A stretch of DNA of 64,000 nt, from NCBI GenBank assembly GCA_903929795.1, contig CAIYWC010000037.1, positions 1 to 64,000 on the forward strand, in the 5' to 3' direction. Positions 28,529 to 38,083 of the stretch are shown one piece after another. Position numbers and translations under genes: made by a program. The notes under the pieces are model-generated. The model did no database searches. It worked only from the letters and a program-made list of their open reading frames with translations, and was not told where the DNA came from. This DNA comes from an uncultured Myxococcales bacterium. Its GTDB lineage: Bacteria; Myxococcota_A; UBA9042. Position 1 is the first letter of the stretch, and the number at the start of each line of letters is the position of its first letter.

Positions 28529-31500
28529 CTACTGGGCAAACTCGATGGTGGCCTTCAGGCCGTCCACGCGTTTTTGCAGCTCTTTTTGCAGGCCCTTGGG
28601 CGGGTTCTTCAGCGCGTCGTCGCAATAGCCAAGCGCGCTGTTGAGCTCTTTCTTGCCCTGGGTCAGCACCGCCTGGGCAATCACGCAGCGGTTGTAGCGC
28701 CACTCCGGCCGCGGCTCGTTGGCGGGATCGCCGGCGATCGAGTCGAAGTCCGTCTGTAGCGAAGCCTTGATTTTCTCCCGATCGTCGGTCACGCGTCGCG
28801 TAGCGACCGGCAGCGTGATGCGCGCCCAGTAGTTGTACGGGTCGCGGCTCGTCACTTCGGTCAGCAGCGTGACGGTCTTCTCAAAGCCCAAGTTCTTTAC
28901 CGTCACAGACGCGGCATTGAGCAGCGGCTCCGTCGCCTTCGGGTCCACTTCCGCCGCTTTCTGGAAGCGCTCCAGCGCCTTCTGCGTCTCGCCCAGCTGC
29001 AGGTGCGCCAAGCCCAGCGCATTTTGCAACGTCGCGGAATTCTTCAGCTCTGGCGCCTTTGCCATGCCGACCGCGCCGACAAGGATCGCGTTGCGCTCCT
29101 GACCCAGCGCGTGGTGCGCCAGCGCCATCTTCTCGTACGCCTGGGCCAGCGGCGACGGGCCCGCCGGCGCGGCATCCGCCACCACGTCGCCTGCAGCCGG
29201 TTCAACCGCGATGGAAGCCTTGGCGTTTTCGGCATCCGCGCCCAGCTCGTACAGCTTGCTCCGCGAGGCCGCAATCGCGTCCGCCGGCTTTTGCGCGTCG
29301 GTCCACTTGTACGGCGTCAGCTCGACGGTCAGCTCCTTGATGTCGGAAATTTCAGCGAATTTCGTGTCCAGCGTCTTCAGGTTGTCGCGCGCTTCCGCCC
29401 AGTAATTGTCAAACGCGTACACTTCCGCGGCTTTCTTGAGCGCCTCGCGGTAGCGCTCGGTGGCAATCACCTTCTGCGGCGCGGCTTTTTCCGCCAGCTG
29501 GCTCGCCCATTCGGACTTCAGCTCTTCGCTCTTCGCGAACTGCGGCGGCGCCGGAAGCTCGGTGATCGACGTCGCGATGTCCTGGTGGATGCGGCCGCGC
29601 CGGCTCGCCGCCGCCGCCACCCAGCGCGGATTCTTGGAATCCTCGACCTGGATGTAGAAGCCGTCCGCCACCGTCGCCGCCTTGGCCTTGGTCGCCACCA
29701 GATCCGCCGCCGCTTTCACGTCCTTGGCCTTGGTCTTAATCGCCTTGACCTTGTCGAACTCCAGCTCGCCGAGCATGAACACCGCTTGCGCCACCGCGTC
29801 CTTGCCGATCGGGTCCAGCGCCGCCATCTTGTTGGCGTCCGCCAGCGCCTTGGCGCGCGCCAGCACTTCGTCAAACAGCTTCTTGCCGCGGTCGCCCTGG
29901 CCCAGCTTGTACTGCGCCGCGCCCGTGTTGACCATCGCGGCAAAAGCCAAGTGATCCGGCACGTTCAGGCCGCGCTTGAGGAACTTCTCCGACGCGTGAA
30001 TCACGCCCTTGTAGTCGCCCTTTTGCTGGTACTGCACCGTCAGCTTGTACGCCACGTCGGCGCGCGAAGCGTCGTCGCAGCCCTTGTTTTTCGCGTCCTT
30101 GACGCAGCGCGCCAGGAACAGTTCGCCGCTTTCAACGACCTTGTCGTACGCGCCGAGGCTCTCGTGGATCGCCTGCGACTTGTCCAGCGCCTCCGCCACG
30201 GCTTTGTGGTCCGGATACGCCTTGACGAACGCCTCGTACGCCGCCGCCGCGTCCTCGTACGCCCCGGATTCGCGATAGATTTCGCCAATCTCAAACGCCG
30301 ACTGGCCAGCGCGCTCGTCCTTGGGATACGCCTTGGCAAAAGCCTGGTATGTCGCGATTTCGTCGTCCTCGCGCTTGGCCTGACGGTAGAATTTCGCGGC
30401 ACCGATCAAAGCGCGCGGCGCCGACACAGCATCCGGGAACGTCTGCTGGTACTTGACCAGGCACTGCGCCGCCTGGACCGGCTGGTCCTTGCGCTCGATG
30501 CACTTGTTGTACTCCTCGTTCGCCTTGATTTCCGTCAGCGTGACCGAGAGCTTGCCGGTGTTGCACTTGCCCGCCAGCAGCTTGTCGGTCCAGTAAATCA
30601 GCTTCTTGCCGTCCTGGTTCAGGTTGAACGACGAGAGCGCCAGCCGCGCGGCATCGCACGCCAACTCATGCTCCGGGTAGCGCTCCAGCAGGGTCGCCAG
30701 CAAGTCGCCGGATTTCTGGAAGAAATTGTGCTGGTACCACAGTCGACCGGCGACAAACAGCGCCTCGGGCACGTCCTCGGTCGAGTTGTGCTTGAGCGCG
30801 ATCGAGATGTAGCGCTCGCAGGCGCTCGCCACGCGCTGCTCTTTGCTGTTCAGCGCCACCGGCCGCAGATCGGCGTCGTCCAGGCTCTTGGACGCGACTT
30901 CCGCGTTCAGCCGCTCCAGCTTGTAGTAGGCGATAAACGCGCGGTGCGCCGCCGCTTCCGCGTATTTGCCGTTGACGTCCTTGTCGATGACCTTCTCGTA
31001 CGCGCCCGCCGACAGCTCCCAATATTCGTTCGCCCGCGCCTGCAGCGCCGCGGCCTGCGCCGTCTGATTGCCCTTGCGCGCTTTTTCGGTGTCGCGCGAC
31101 GCCTTGTCCGCCAGCTGGAACAGCGCCAGCGCGTGGTTGTACAGCATGTCATAGCCATGCTCGCCGCCGCTGAAGTGCTCGCTGTAGACGCGGTAGATCT
31201 TCTCTGCCGATTCCAACGTCGGCATATTCAAGGTGTTTTCGTACTCGGAGTGCAGCGTCGACGCGATCTCCGCCATCAGCAGCTCCAGCTTGGCCGGCGG
31301 CTCCGCGCCTTGCCGCAGCGCGTTGCCGACCATCGTCGCGGAGAACACCGTCGCGTCGAGATCATGCAGCTTGTACGAGTTGTCCAGCCGCAGAACCATG
31401 AACGTAATCAGGCGCTTGTCGCTCTTGGCGATGTCGATCAAATCGTCCAGCACGATGTTGGACTTGGTGAATTCCGAGACGTCGATGTAGTGCCGCGCCA

Positions 31501-32491
31501 GCGCCTCCATCAGCAGCACTTCCGAACCTTCCGCGACCTTGTGGAAAAACGCGTTGGCATTCTTGGGGTTGCCGTATTCCGCCCACGACTTGACCAGATA
31601 CTTCGTCGCGTCCTCGGTGAACGTCACGCGGCCGTTGGCCTCTTTCTTGGAATAGTCCAATACCCGCAGGAACTTGTTGACCGCGGTCTCCCACTTTTGC
31701 TGGTTGTAGTACACCCAGGAAATGTAATAGAGGCCCCAGCCGTAGACGCTGGCGTCCGGAAATTCGATGACCTTGTTGTACCAGCGCAGCGCTTCGTCGC
31801 CCTGATTTTTGCCGTAGTAGTAGTTGCCGATGCCGAGGTACGCATCCGGCAGGAATTTCGACTTCGGCGTCTTGCGCACGAGCCGCATGTACGCGTCCAC
31901 GGATTCGCCGGCGCGATCGATCTCCGCCAAGTGAAAGCCCAGCGAATACAGCACTTCGTCCAGGTTGGCGTAGCGCGGAAAGTTGCGCTCGATGCGCTTC
32001 AAGTGGTTGATCACGTCCAGCTTGGCCGCGCGCGACTTCTCCAGCCACTGGTCTTGCGTCACTTTCAGGCGGCGGCACTCGGCCTTGTCGCCGTTGGCTT
32101 CGCAGCGCGAGATCGCGACCTCCAGCTCCTCGTCGTGCGCGTCGATCTCGTACGCCTCGGCGCGATCCCACAGCACGTAGCTCAATTCCAGCAGCGTGTC
32201 CGCTTCCGTGTCGGAGCCGCGCTCGATGTCCAGCAGCTCGCCCAGAATCGCCAGTTCGTCTTCAATGTCCTGGATCGTCTTGTTCTCTTTGGTCCGCCGC
32301 TGTTCGGGCGCGCCTGGCCCCGGGCTCTTTTTGTCGTCAACCTTCGCGGCCTCGGCCTTGGGGTCCGGCGCACGCTTGAAAGTCGTGACTTCGTCCTTGG
32401 CAGCGGACTTGCCGGGCGTCTGGGCGAGCGCCGGCAAGGCCAGCAAGCCAGCGAAAACAAAGCCGATGAGGCAAACGCGGGTCTTGCGCAT
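28529..32491 (-). CDS. Very large periplasmic TPR protein (1320 aa)
   Basis: An exported protein with a signal peptide of about 24 residues ending ALA-Q. ATG 32491 overlaps the stop of the upstream TPR gene by one base (TGATG), so the two are coupled. After an acidic/basic linker, most of the protein is tetratricopeptide repeats, recognisable as ALRWYNKVIEFPD, AYEAFVKAYPDHKAVAEALD, and a well-formed C-terminal unit NALGLAHLQLGETQKALERFQKAAEVDPKA. A Lys/Ala-rich helical stretch lies near residues 900-1000. TPRs are scaffold domains. The pairing with a second exported TPR gene recalls GltD/GltE-type envelope complexes of myxobacteria, but this is only an analogy. Confidence 0.85.
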   Translation of the reverse strand: MRKTRVCLIGFVFAGLLALPALAQTPGKSAAKDEVTTFKRAPDPKAEAAKVDDKKSPGPGAPEQRRTKENKTIQDIEDELAILGELLDIERGSDTEADTLLELSYVLWDRAEAYEIDAHDEELEVAISRCEANGDKAECRRLKVTQDQWLEKSRAAKLDVINHLKRIERNFPRYANLDEVLYSLGFHLAEIDRAGESVDAYMRLVRKTPKSKFLPDAYLGIGNYYYGKNQGDEALRWYNKVIEFPDASVYGWGLYYISWVYYNQQKWETAVNKFLRVLDYSKKEANGRVTFTEDATKYLVKSWAEYGNPKNANAFFHKVAEGSEVLLMEALARHYIDVSEFTKSNIVLDDLIDIAKSDKRLITFMVLRLDNSYKLHDLDATVFSATMVGNALRQGAEPPAKLELLMAEIASTLHSEYENTLNMPTLESAEKIYRVYSEHFSGGEHGYDMLYNHALALFQLADKASRDTEKARKGNQTAQAAALQARANEYWELSAGAYEKVIDKDVNGKYAEAAAHRAFIAYYKLERLNAEVASKSLDDADLRPVALNSKEQRVASACERYISIALKHNSTEDVPEALFVAGRLWYQHNFFQKSGDLLATLLERYPEHELACDAARLALSSFNLNQDGKKLIYWTDKLLAGKCNTGKLSVTLTEIKANEEYNKCIERKDQPVQAAQCLVKYQQTFPDAVSAPRALIGAAKFYRQAKREDDEIATYQAFAKAYPKDERAGQSAFEIGEIYRESGAYEDAAAAYEAFVKAYPDHKAVAEALDKSQAIHESLGAYDKVVESGELFLARCVKDAKNKGCDDASRADVAYKLTVQYQQKGDYKGVIHASEKFLKRGLNVPDHLAFAAMVNTGAAQYKLGQGDRGKKLFDEVLARAKALADANKMAALDPIGKDAVAQAVFMLGELEFDKVKAIKTKAKDVKAAADLVATKAKAATVADGFYIQVEDSKNPRWVAAAASRRGRIHQDIATSITELPAPPQFAKSEELKSEWASQLAEKAAPQKVIATERYREALKKAAEVYAFDNYWAEARDNLKTLDTKFAEISDIKELTVELTPYKWTDAQKPADAIAASRSKLYELGADAENAKASIAVEPAAGDVVADAAPAGPSPLAQAYEKMALAHHALGQERNAILVGAVGMAKAPELKNSATLQNALGLAHLQLGETQKALERFQKAAEVDPKATEPLLNAASVTVKNLGFEKTVTLLTEVTSRDPYNYWARITLPVATRRVTDDREKIKASLQTDFDSIAGDPANEPRPEWRYNRCVIAQAVLTQGKKELNSALGYCDDALKNPPKGLQKELQKRVDGLKATIEFAQ

Positions 32492-34356
32492 CACGGCGTC
32501 TCCGTTTTCGGGGCGGTGTCAGCCTTGGGCGCGCTCTCGTCGCCCCAGTCCGCTTTGGCAGGCTCGGCTTTCGCAGGCACCTCCGTTTTGGCGGCAGGTG
32601 CGACAGGCGCAACATCCGCGGCAGGCTCGGCTTTGTCGGCACCGGCAGCGCCGGCTTTCTTCAGCGCGGCGCCGCCCTTGCCCTTGGGCTTGGACGCTTT
32701 GGCACCTTCTTTGGGCATCTCGTTGGACGTGCAGCGCGACTTCGTGTCGTACGTGTAGCCGCCCAGCTCGTCTTTCCAGTACGTGCCGTCAAACGGCCAC
32801 ATCACGTGCTCGGCGTCCTCTTCGCGCGGCTCGCTGACCGCCAGCGCCGTGTCGGCCATGTCCTTGCGCACGCTCGCGCTGATGGAACCGCGACCGGCCT
32901 TCATGGACTCGTACTTGATGCGCAGGCCTTGCCGAATGATTTCCGTCAGATCCTCGCGCACCCGCGTCAGTCGCGCCCGCGCGAGTCCGCCCGCTTCGGA
33001 GACCATCACCGCGCGGATGCGGCCCATGTCTTCGTACAGCTGCTTGGCCGCCGTCGTCGCCGTTGTGTTGCGCTCCAGCTTCTCCAGCCCTTCCAGCTCG
33101 CTATTGGCCAGCAGGACCGACGCAAACGATCGCTGCAGCCGCTTGTCGTTGAGCGCCGCGTTGAAAATCCGCCGCAACTGCACGGAAAGCTTGGCTTTTT
33201 GTCCCGCCAGCGCCGCCAGATAGTCGTAGAATTCCGCGTCCGAGCGCTGGCCCGACAGCTGCGCATCCAGCTCTTTTTTCAGCGGCTTGTAGTCGCGCAA
33301 GAAGCGCTGCACGGTGACCAGCGTCTCTTTGAAACGGCAAGTCCTGAACAAAATCAAGGCCTCCAGCACCTGGCCTTCCGGATAGTAGCGGTCTTCAAAG
33401 TACGGCGAATTCAGCGTGTGCAGCGAGCCCAGCACGCGGTCGACGCGGTTCAGCTGAAAATACGTCCAACCGAGCTCGAACAGCGAGTCCAGCCACTGCG
33501 ACGTGCCTTCCTCGACACGATCGTAATACTTGACCGCCGTGTCGTACTGACCGATCGAGTAGAACAGCCGGCCCAGCGACATCGACGCCAAGTCCTTGTA
33601 TTGCTTGTAATAGGATGGACTGCCGACTTGCTCCTCAAAGCGCAGCAGGTCCTTGAACGCCTCGAGCGCCGGCTGGGCCTGGTTCAGGTACACGAACGTG
33701 ACGCCCAGCAGGTGCTTGGCCTTCAGGTAGGTCTCCCCGGCGGCGGGCCGCAGCGCGGACAGGTGACCAATCGCCTTGCCAAACGAGTCTTTGCACTGGT
33801 CATTGCACTGGCCGTGGCCCAGGCCGTAGCTCTGCTCGCCGATCGAGAAATAGTAGCGGCCCACGAGGAACCGCACTTCGTCTGCGTCGTCCTTGCGCAG
33901 CGTCCCTTCGGGCGCGTCGATGAGCCGCTCGACAGTGGCCAGATCGCCCGGGACGCTCCGCTGAATCTGCAGGTAATACCGCATCTTTTCGCGATACAGC
34001 GGGTGATCCGGCGTCACCATGACCGCATCAAAAGCCCGCAACGCCGACTGGTACAGGTTCAGGCCAAAAAGCGCGCGCGCCAGCAAAAACTGCCCCAGCG
34101 CCTTGTCCGGGTCGTCCGGCGCCATGGTCGGCACCAAATCGGCCAGCTTGGAGAACGCGTCGTAGAAGCGCTCGTCGGTGACCAGCTCCTTGGCCGCCGC
34201 CACATCCGGGTTCTGGATCGCCGGTCCCCGCGCGCTTTGGGCGAACGCGGGCGTGGCAAAGACGGGCGCAAGGGCAGCGCCCAGCACGACGGCCAGCAGG
34301 CACAGATCGGCCCGACGCAAAAAGTGGCGGGTCAGGTTCACAAGCTGGCTGGTCAC
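32491..34356 (-). CDS. Exported TPR-repeat protein with Ala/Lys/Pro-rich C terminus
   Basis: The product is about 621 aa. No ATG is available near the signal peptide. GTG 34356 was chosen because GAGG lies 8 bases upstream and a TATACT-like box sits just before; GTG 34374, six codons earlier, has no ribosome site. The signal peptide ends TPAFA-Q. Residues about 50-420 are TPR-like helical pairs, for example LGRLFYSIGQYDTAVKYYDRVEEG. The last 90 residues are a low-complexity Ala/Lys/Pro/Glu tail. It is the first gene of a coupled pair with the 1320-aa TPR protein, which suggests they act together in the periplasm. Confidence 0.82.
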   Translation of the reverse strand: MTSQLVNLTRHFLRRADLCLLAVVLGAALAPVFATPAFAQSARGPAIQNPDVAAAKELVTDERFYDAFSKLADLVPTMAPDDPDKALGQFLLARALFGLNLYQSALRAFDAVMVTPDHPLYREKMRYYLQIQRSVPGDLATVERLIDAPEGTLRKDDADEVRFLVGRYYFSIGEQSYGLGHGQCNDQCKDSFGKAIGHLSALRPAAGETYLKAKHLLGVTFVYLNQAQPALEAFKDLLRFEEQVGSPSYYKQYKDLASMSLGRLFYSIGQYDTAVKYYDRVEEGTSQWLDSLFELGWTYFQLNRVDRVLGSLHTLNSPYFEDRYYPEGQVLEALILFRTCRFKETLVTVQRFLRDYKPLKKELDAQLSGQRSDAEFYDYLAALAGQKAKLSVQLRRIFNAALNDKRLQRSFASVLLANSELEGLEKLERNTTATTAAKQLYEDMGRIRAVMVSEAGGLARARLTRVREDLTEIIRQGLRIKYESMKAGRGSISASVRKDMADTALAVSEPREEDAEHVMWPFDGTYWKDELGGYTYDTKSRCTSNEMPKEGAKASKPKGKGGAALKKAGAAGADKAEPAADVAPVAPAAKTEVPAKAEPAKADWGDESAPKADTAPKTETP

Positions 34357-34446
34357 GAACGGCACCTCGCGCACGGTCTCAGAGGCGGGAGTATAGCTTG
34401 GGTCCGCTCTGTGGGGAAGGGCGCCCGGTGGGTCCGCGGCAGAAGC

Positions 34447-34758
34447 CTATGCCGGCGGGCTGAATGGCGCCACTTTGGCGAGCACGAGCGTCAAATCCGC
34501 CGCCACATCCAAGCGTTTGTCGCGCGAGGTCTCGCCCGCGCCCAGGGTCACCGCCCGCTTGGGCACGCCGAGCCACTGCGCGACGAAAGCACACAGCGCC
34601 GCGTTCGCCTTGCCGTCCACCGGGGGCGCCTGCACCGCAATCCGCAGGCGATCGCCGTGCAGCCCGAGCACCTGGCTGACCTTGGCGCCGGGCTGCGCGC
34701 GCACGGCCAGCCGCACGTCGCCGTCTTTGCCGCTCACGGCTGGGTGCTGCGCCGCCAT
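34447..34758 (-). CDS. YggU/DUF167 family small protein
   Basis: A 103-aa protein of a widespread family with unknown function. The start ATG 34758 comes one base after the ruvB stop (TGAAATG), so translation is probably coupled; the longer frame upstream overlaps ruvB and was rejected. The family core is visible as VRAQPGAKVSQV near the N terminus, then RLRIAVQAPPVDGKANAALCAFVAQWLGV and a basic GETSRDKRLDV segment. Confidence 0.88.
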   Translation of the reverse strand: MAAQHPAVSGKDGDVRLAVRAQPGAKVSQVLGLHGDRLRIAVQAPPVDGKANAALCAFVAQWLGVPKRAVTLGAGETSRDKRLDVAADLTLVLAKVAPFSPPA

Positions 34759-34759
34759 T

Positions 34760-35803
34760 TCAGAACAAATTGCCCTGGTTGCCGTCGTCGTCTTTCTTCG
34801 CCGGCACCGGCAGCCCGAGGTGCAGCCACGCCGCCGCCAGCGCCACGCGCCCGCGCGGTGTCCGCGCGATGTACCCCTGCTGCACCAGGTACGGCTCGTA
34901 GACGTCCTCCAGCGTGTCGCGCTGCTCGCCCAGCGCCGCCGCCAGCGTCTCGACGCCGACCGGCCCACCGCCAAAAAGCTGCGTCAACTTCTGCAGATAG
35001 GCGCGATCCATCGGATCAAACCCCGCCGCGTCAATCTCCAGCATTTCCAGGGCGCGCGCCGCGACCTCCCGGGTGATTTGCGGCGTGTTGTTGACCTCAG
35101 CGAAGTCGCGCAGCCGCCGCAGCAGCCGGTTGGCGATGCGCGGCGTACCCCGCGAGCGCCGCGCGATCTCCGCCGCACCCGCCGGTTCCAGCCGAATCCC
35201 CAGCAGCTGCGCCGAGCGCTTGAGCACAACCGCCAGCTCCTCCGGCGAGTAGAAATTCAGCCGCGCCACGTAGCCGAAGCGATCCCGCAGCGGCCCGGTC
35301 AGCAGCCCCGTGCGCGTCGTCGCGCCCAGCAGGGTAAAACGCGGCAGCGGCAGCTTGACCGTGCGGGCGTGCGGGCCATCGCCGACGACGATGTCAAAGC
35401 GGAAATCCTCCATCGCCGGGTAGAGATTTTCCTCGACGACCGCGGAAAGCCGATGAATTTCATCGATGAACAGCACATCGCCTTCCTGCAGACCAGTCAG
35501 GATCCCCGCCAGGTCGCCCTTTTTTTCCACCGCCGGTCCGGACGTCACGACAAGGTTGGCCCGCATCTCGCTGGCGATGATGTTGGCCAGCGTCGTCTTG
35601 CCCAGCCCCGGCGGCCCGGAAAACAGCATGTGATCCAATGGTTCGCCGCGCATCTTGGCCGCCGCCAGGAATACCTGCAAGTTGTCCAGCACAGCTTTTT
35701 GCCCGACGTAATCGGCAAACGCCCGCGGCCGCAGCGCGCGGTCGGCGTTGTCCAGCGGTTGCGGCACGGGGGCCAGCAGGTCTTCCTCAGCACGAATCGC
35801 CAC
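34760..35803 (-). CDS. ruvB: Holliday junction branch-migration helicase RuvB
   Basis: An AAA+ motor that drives branch migration with RuvA. The product is 347 aa from GTG 35803 with GAGG upstream. Walker A is GPPGLGKTT (63-71), Walker B is FIDEIHRL (D114-E115), sensor 1 is LLGATTRTG, and the arginine finger lies in GPLRDRFG. The C-terminal winged helix includes [23 protein letters not shown]. It follows ruvA by 13 bp. Confidence 0.98.
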   Translation of the reverse strand: MAIRAEEDLLAPVPQPLDNADRALRPRAFADYVGQKAVLDNLQVFLAAAKMRGEPLDHMLFSGPPGLGKTTLANIIASEMRANLVVTSGPAVEKKGDLAGILTGLQEGDVLFIDEIHRLSAVVEENLYPAMEDFRFDIVVGDGPHARTVKLPLPRFTLLGATTRTGLLTGPLRDRFGYVARLNFYSPEELAVVLKRSAQLLGIRLEPAGAAEIARRSRGTPRIANRLLRRLRDFAEVNNTPQITREVAARALEMLEIDAAGFDPMDRAYLQKLTQLFGGGPVGVETLAAALGEQRDTLEDVYEPYLVQQGYIARTPRGRVALAAAWLHLGLPVPAKKDDDGNQGNLF

Positions 35804-35816
35804 GATTTCCTCGCCT

Positions 35817-36425
35817 TTACCCGACCGGACGCCGCAGTGACGCCAGCGCCACGCGCAGCAACGCGTCGAAATTCGCCGTCGGCTGTAGCGCCCGCGCCTG
35901 CGTCACCGCTTCTTGCGCGACGTTGGGCCGGTAGCCCAGGTTCTGCAGCGCGCTCAGCACTTCGCCGACCACCGGGTCCGTGCCACCCGCCGGCTTGGCC
36001 GCGATCGCCGCGATGTCCTCCAGTGCCACCGGCAGTTTATCCTTTAATTTCAGTAGGATCAGGTCCGCCAGCTTCTTGCCTACGCCCTTGGCCTTGGTCA
36101 GATCCGCGGCGTTCTGGCGGTGGATCGCGCTGGCCAGCTGGCCCGGCGTCCAGGTTGACAGCAGCGCCATCGCCGCCTTGGGACCCACGCCCGGCACGGC
36201 GGTCAGCGCGTCGTAGACGTCGCGGTCCGCGGGGTTGGCAAAACCGTAGAGCGTGAGCGCATCCTCGCGCACCGTCATGCGGATGTGCAGCACCAGCGGC
36301 TCGCCCAGGCGCGCGCGCTCGGCGTCGCGTTCGTGGACAAAGACCTGGTAGCCCACGCCGTGGACGTCCAGCACGACGTGATCGCCGCCCAGCCAGCGGG
36401 TGATACCTGAAAGCCATGCGATCAT
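35817..36425 (-). CDS. ruvA: Holliday junction branch-migration protein RuvA
   Basis: RuvA tetramers bind four-way junctions and recruit RuvB. The product is 202 aa from ATG 36425, overlapping the ruvC stop as ATGA. The N-terminal OB fold begins [28 protein letters not shown]. The paired helix-hairpin-helix motifs are [13 protein letters not shown] and [16 protein letters not shown]. The C-terminal domain III (about 150-202) binds RuvB. Confidence 0.97.
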   Translation of the reverse strand: MIAWLSGITRWLGGDHVVLDVHGVGYQVFVHERDAERARLGEPLVLHIRMTVREDALTLYGFANPADRDVYDALTAVPGVGPKAAMALLSTWTPGQLASAIHRQNAADLTKAKGVGKKLADLILLKLKDKLPVALEDIAAIAAKPAGGTDPVVGEVLSALQNLGYRPNVAQEAVTQARALQPTANFDALLRVALASLRRPVG

Positions 36426-36982
36426 GCGGACTTCCGTTTGCTCGCGGTCGTAGCCGCCAGCCAGGCTTTTTGCGCTGGCGTCAACGCGTCCGCCGCCGCG
36501 ACGGGCGACGGCTGCCGGTGGTACGTGATCGCGACGGCCAGCGCGTCCGCCTCGTCCTCCTGCGGCAGCGCGGCCAGCTGCAGCGTCAGCTTGACCATCT
36601 CCTGCATCTGATGCTTCTCGGCGCGGCCCGAGCCGACGACCAGGCGCTTCACCGTCGCCGGCGGATACTCCGCCACCGGCAGCCCGCGCGACGCGGCGAT
36701 CGCGATCGGCAGCCCGCGCGCCTGCCCCAGCACGAGCGCGGTGTGGGGATTCTCGTGGACAAAAGCCGCTTCAATCGCCAGCGCGTCCGGCTTGTGCAGG
36801 TCAAAAAGCGCGGTCAGCTGCAGCAGAATCGCGCCCAGCCGCTCCGGCACGGACGCCTTGACGTCCAGTCGCAGCGTGCCGCTCGCCAGCCGCTCCAGCG
36901 CCTGACCGCGCCGCAGCACGACCGCCCAGCCCAGCTTGCGCGAGCCCGGATCGATCGCCAGCACTGTATGGGTTGCCGCCAC
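36422..36982 (-). CDS. ruvC: Crossover junction endodeoxyribonuclease RuvC
   Basis: The Holliday junction resolvase. The product is 186 aa from GTG 36982, with GGAGG 6 bases upstream. The acidic catalytic residues are D11 (AIDPGSRKLGWA), E71 (AIEAAFVHENPHTA), D143 and D146 (EDEADALAVAITY). It is the first gene of ruvC-ruvA-ruvB-yggU and diverges from a cyclophilin gene 75 bp away. Confidence 0.97.
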   Translation of the reverse strand: MAATHTVLAIDPGSRKLGWAVVLRRGQALERLASGTLRLDVKASVPERLGAILLQLTALFDLHKPDALAIEAAFVHENPHTALVLGQARGLPIAIAASRGLPVAEYPPATVKRLVVGSGRAEKHQMQEMVKLTLQLAALPQEDEADALAVAITYHRQPSPVAAADALTPAQKAWLAATTASKRKSA

Positions 36983-37057
36983 GCCTGCCTCCAGCGGCTG
37001 AGCCTACACCGCGCCCGGCGCGTTGCACAGAATGCCGGCGGATCGTACCTTCGATGG

Positions 37058-38083
37058 ATGACGCCACGCCTCGCGCTGCTCCTGCTTCTTTGCACGCTGG
37101 GCTGCCAGCGTACGCCGCCACCGCACCCGGTCGCGGCGCCGTCGGTCCAGCCCGCCGAGCCGCCGGCGGTCGCACTGCCCTGGTCGCCAACCCAGACCGA
37201 GCCGCACGCCGCCGAGCCGCTGGGGCAGGTGATCGCCGCCCTGCGCGCCCGCGCGACGCCGGCGGGAATGTCCCAGATCGCCGAGCTGCTGACGCCCGAG
37301 TCAGTCGCGCGCCTGCGCCAGCCCAACGGCGCGCTGGCCATGCTCGCCGTGACGCTGCAATCGCAGCTGGCGGGGCCATTCGAGCGCGTGGAGCTGGCGG
37401 GCGGGCGCGCGGCACTCCTCACGCAGGCCCGCGGGTTTCAGCGCACGGCTTGGTTCTACCTGCACAATGGCCACTGGCGGCTGGACGCGGCTGACACGGC
37501 GGCCTGGCACGCGGCCGATCCGGGCCCGGAGGATGCGCAGAACCACGCGGTTTCACTGGCGGATGCCGTGTCCGACGTGCATGGCCAAGGCGCGCTGTAC
37601 GCCGTGCTGCAAACGACGCAAGGCCAAGTGCATTGCCTGCTGCTGGAGAAGGAAGTACCTGATCTAGTTGCGCATTTTGTGGCGCTGGCGACCGGCAAGC
37701 GCGCTTGGCGCATCAAGAACGGCTCGTGGCAGCACCGGCCGCTGTACGACGGGCTGATGTTTCACCGCGCGCTGCCGGGCATCTGGGCCGTGACGGGCGA
37801 TCCGGGACAAAAAGGCTCTGGCGGTGCGGGGTTTCAGATCCCGGATGTGCTGCGGCTGGACGTGCGGCACGACAAGCCCGGCATGCTTTCCTTTGTCACG
37901 CTGGGTCACGCCAACAGCGCTTCGTCGCAGATCGCGCTGTTTGCCAAGGCCGCGCCGTGGGCGGATGACCGGCAGCTGCCCTTTGGCCTGTGCGAGGAAC
38001 TCGAGGTGATCGGCAAGCTCAGCGCGCAGCCGGGACGCTCGCAGGTGCTGCAGCGGGTTACGTTTCAGCGGGGCTGGCCGTAG
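37058..38083 (+). CDS. Lipoprotein with cyclophilin-type peptidyl-prolyl isomerase domain
   Basis: A 341-aa predicted lipoprotein: ATG 37058 begins a short signal with lipobox CTLGC (C16). The frame upstream of it is ruvC antisense. Residues 20-170 are a Pro/Ala-rich region and an uncharacterised domain. The C-terminal half resembles a cyclophilin: YDGLMFHRALPGIWAVTGDPGQKGSGGAGFQIPDV, then GMLSFVTLGHANSASSQIAL. Such proteins help fold envelope proteins. Some catalytic positions (the usual F-H-R-V and Q-x-G-D) read FHRAL and TGDPG, so activity may be altered. Its last 26 bases overlap the 3' end of ccmF on the other strand. Confidence 0.78.
   Translation: MTPRLALLLLLCTLGCQRTPPPHPVAAPSVQPAEPPAVALPWSPTQTEPHAAEPLGQVIAALRARATPAGMSQIAELLTPESVARLRQPNGALAMLAVTLQSQLAGPFERVELAGGRAALLTQARGFQRTAWFYLHNGHWRLDAADTAAWHAADPGPEDAQNHAVSLADAVSDVHGQGALYAVLQTTQGQVHCLLLEKEVPDLVAHFVALATGKRAWRIKNGSWQHRPLYDGLMFHRALPGIWAVTGDPGQKGSGGAGFQIPDVLRLDVRHDKPGMLSFVTLGHANSASSQIALFAKAAPWADDRQLPFGLCEELEVIGKLSAQPGRSQVLQRVTFQRGWP

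Noticed and set aside
29003..32758. A 1251-codon plus-strand frame opposite the large TPR gene
   Set aside because: Antisense shadow; the minus-strand frame has a signal peptide, a coupled start and clear TPR units.
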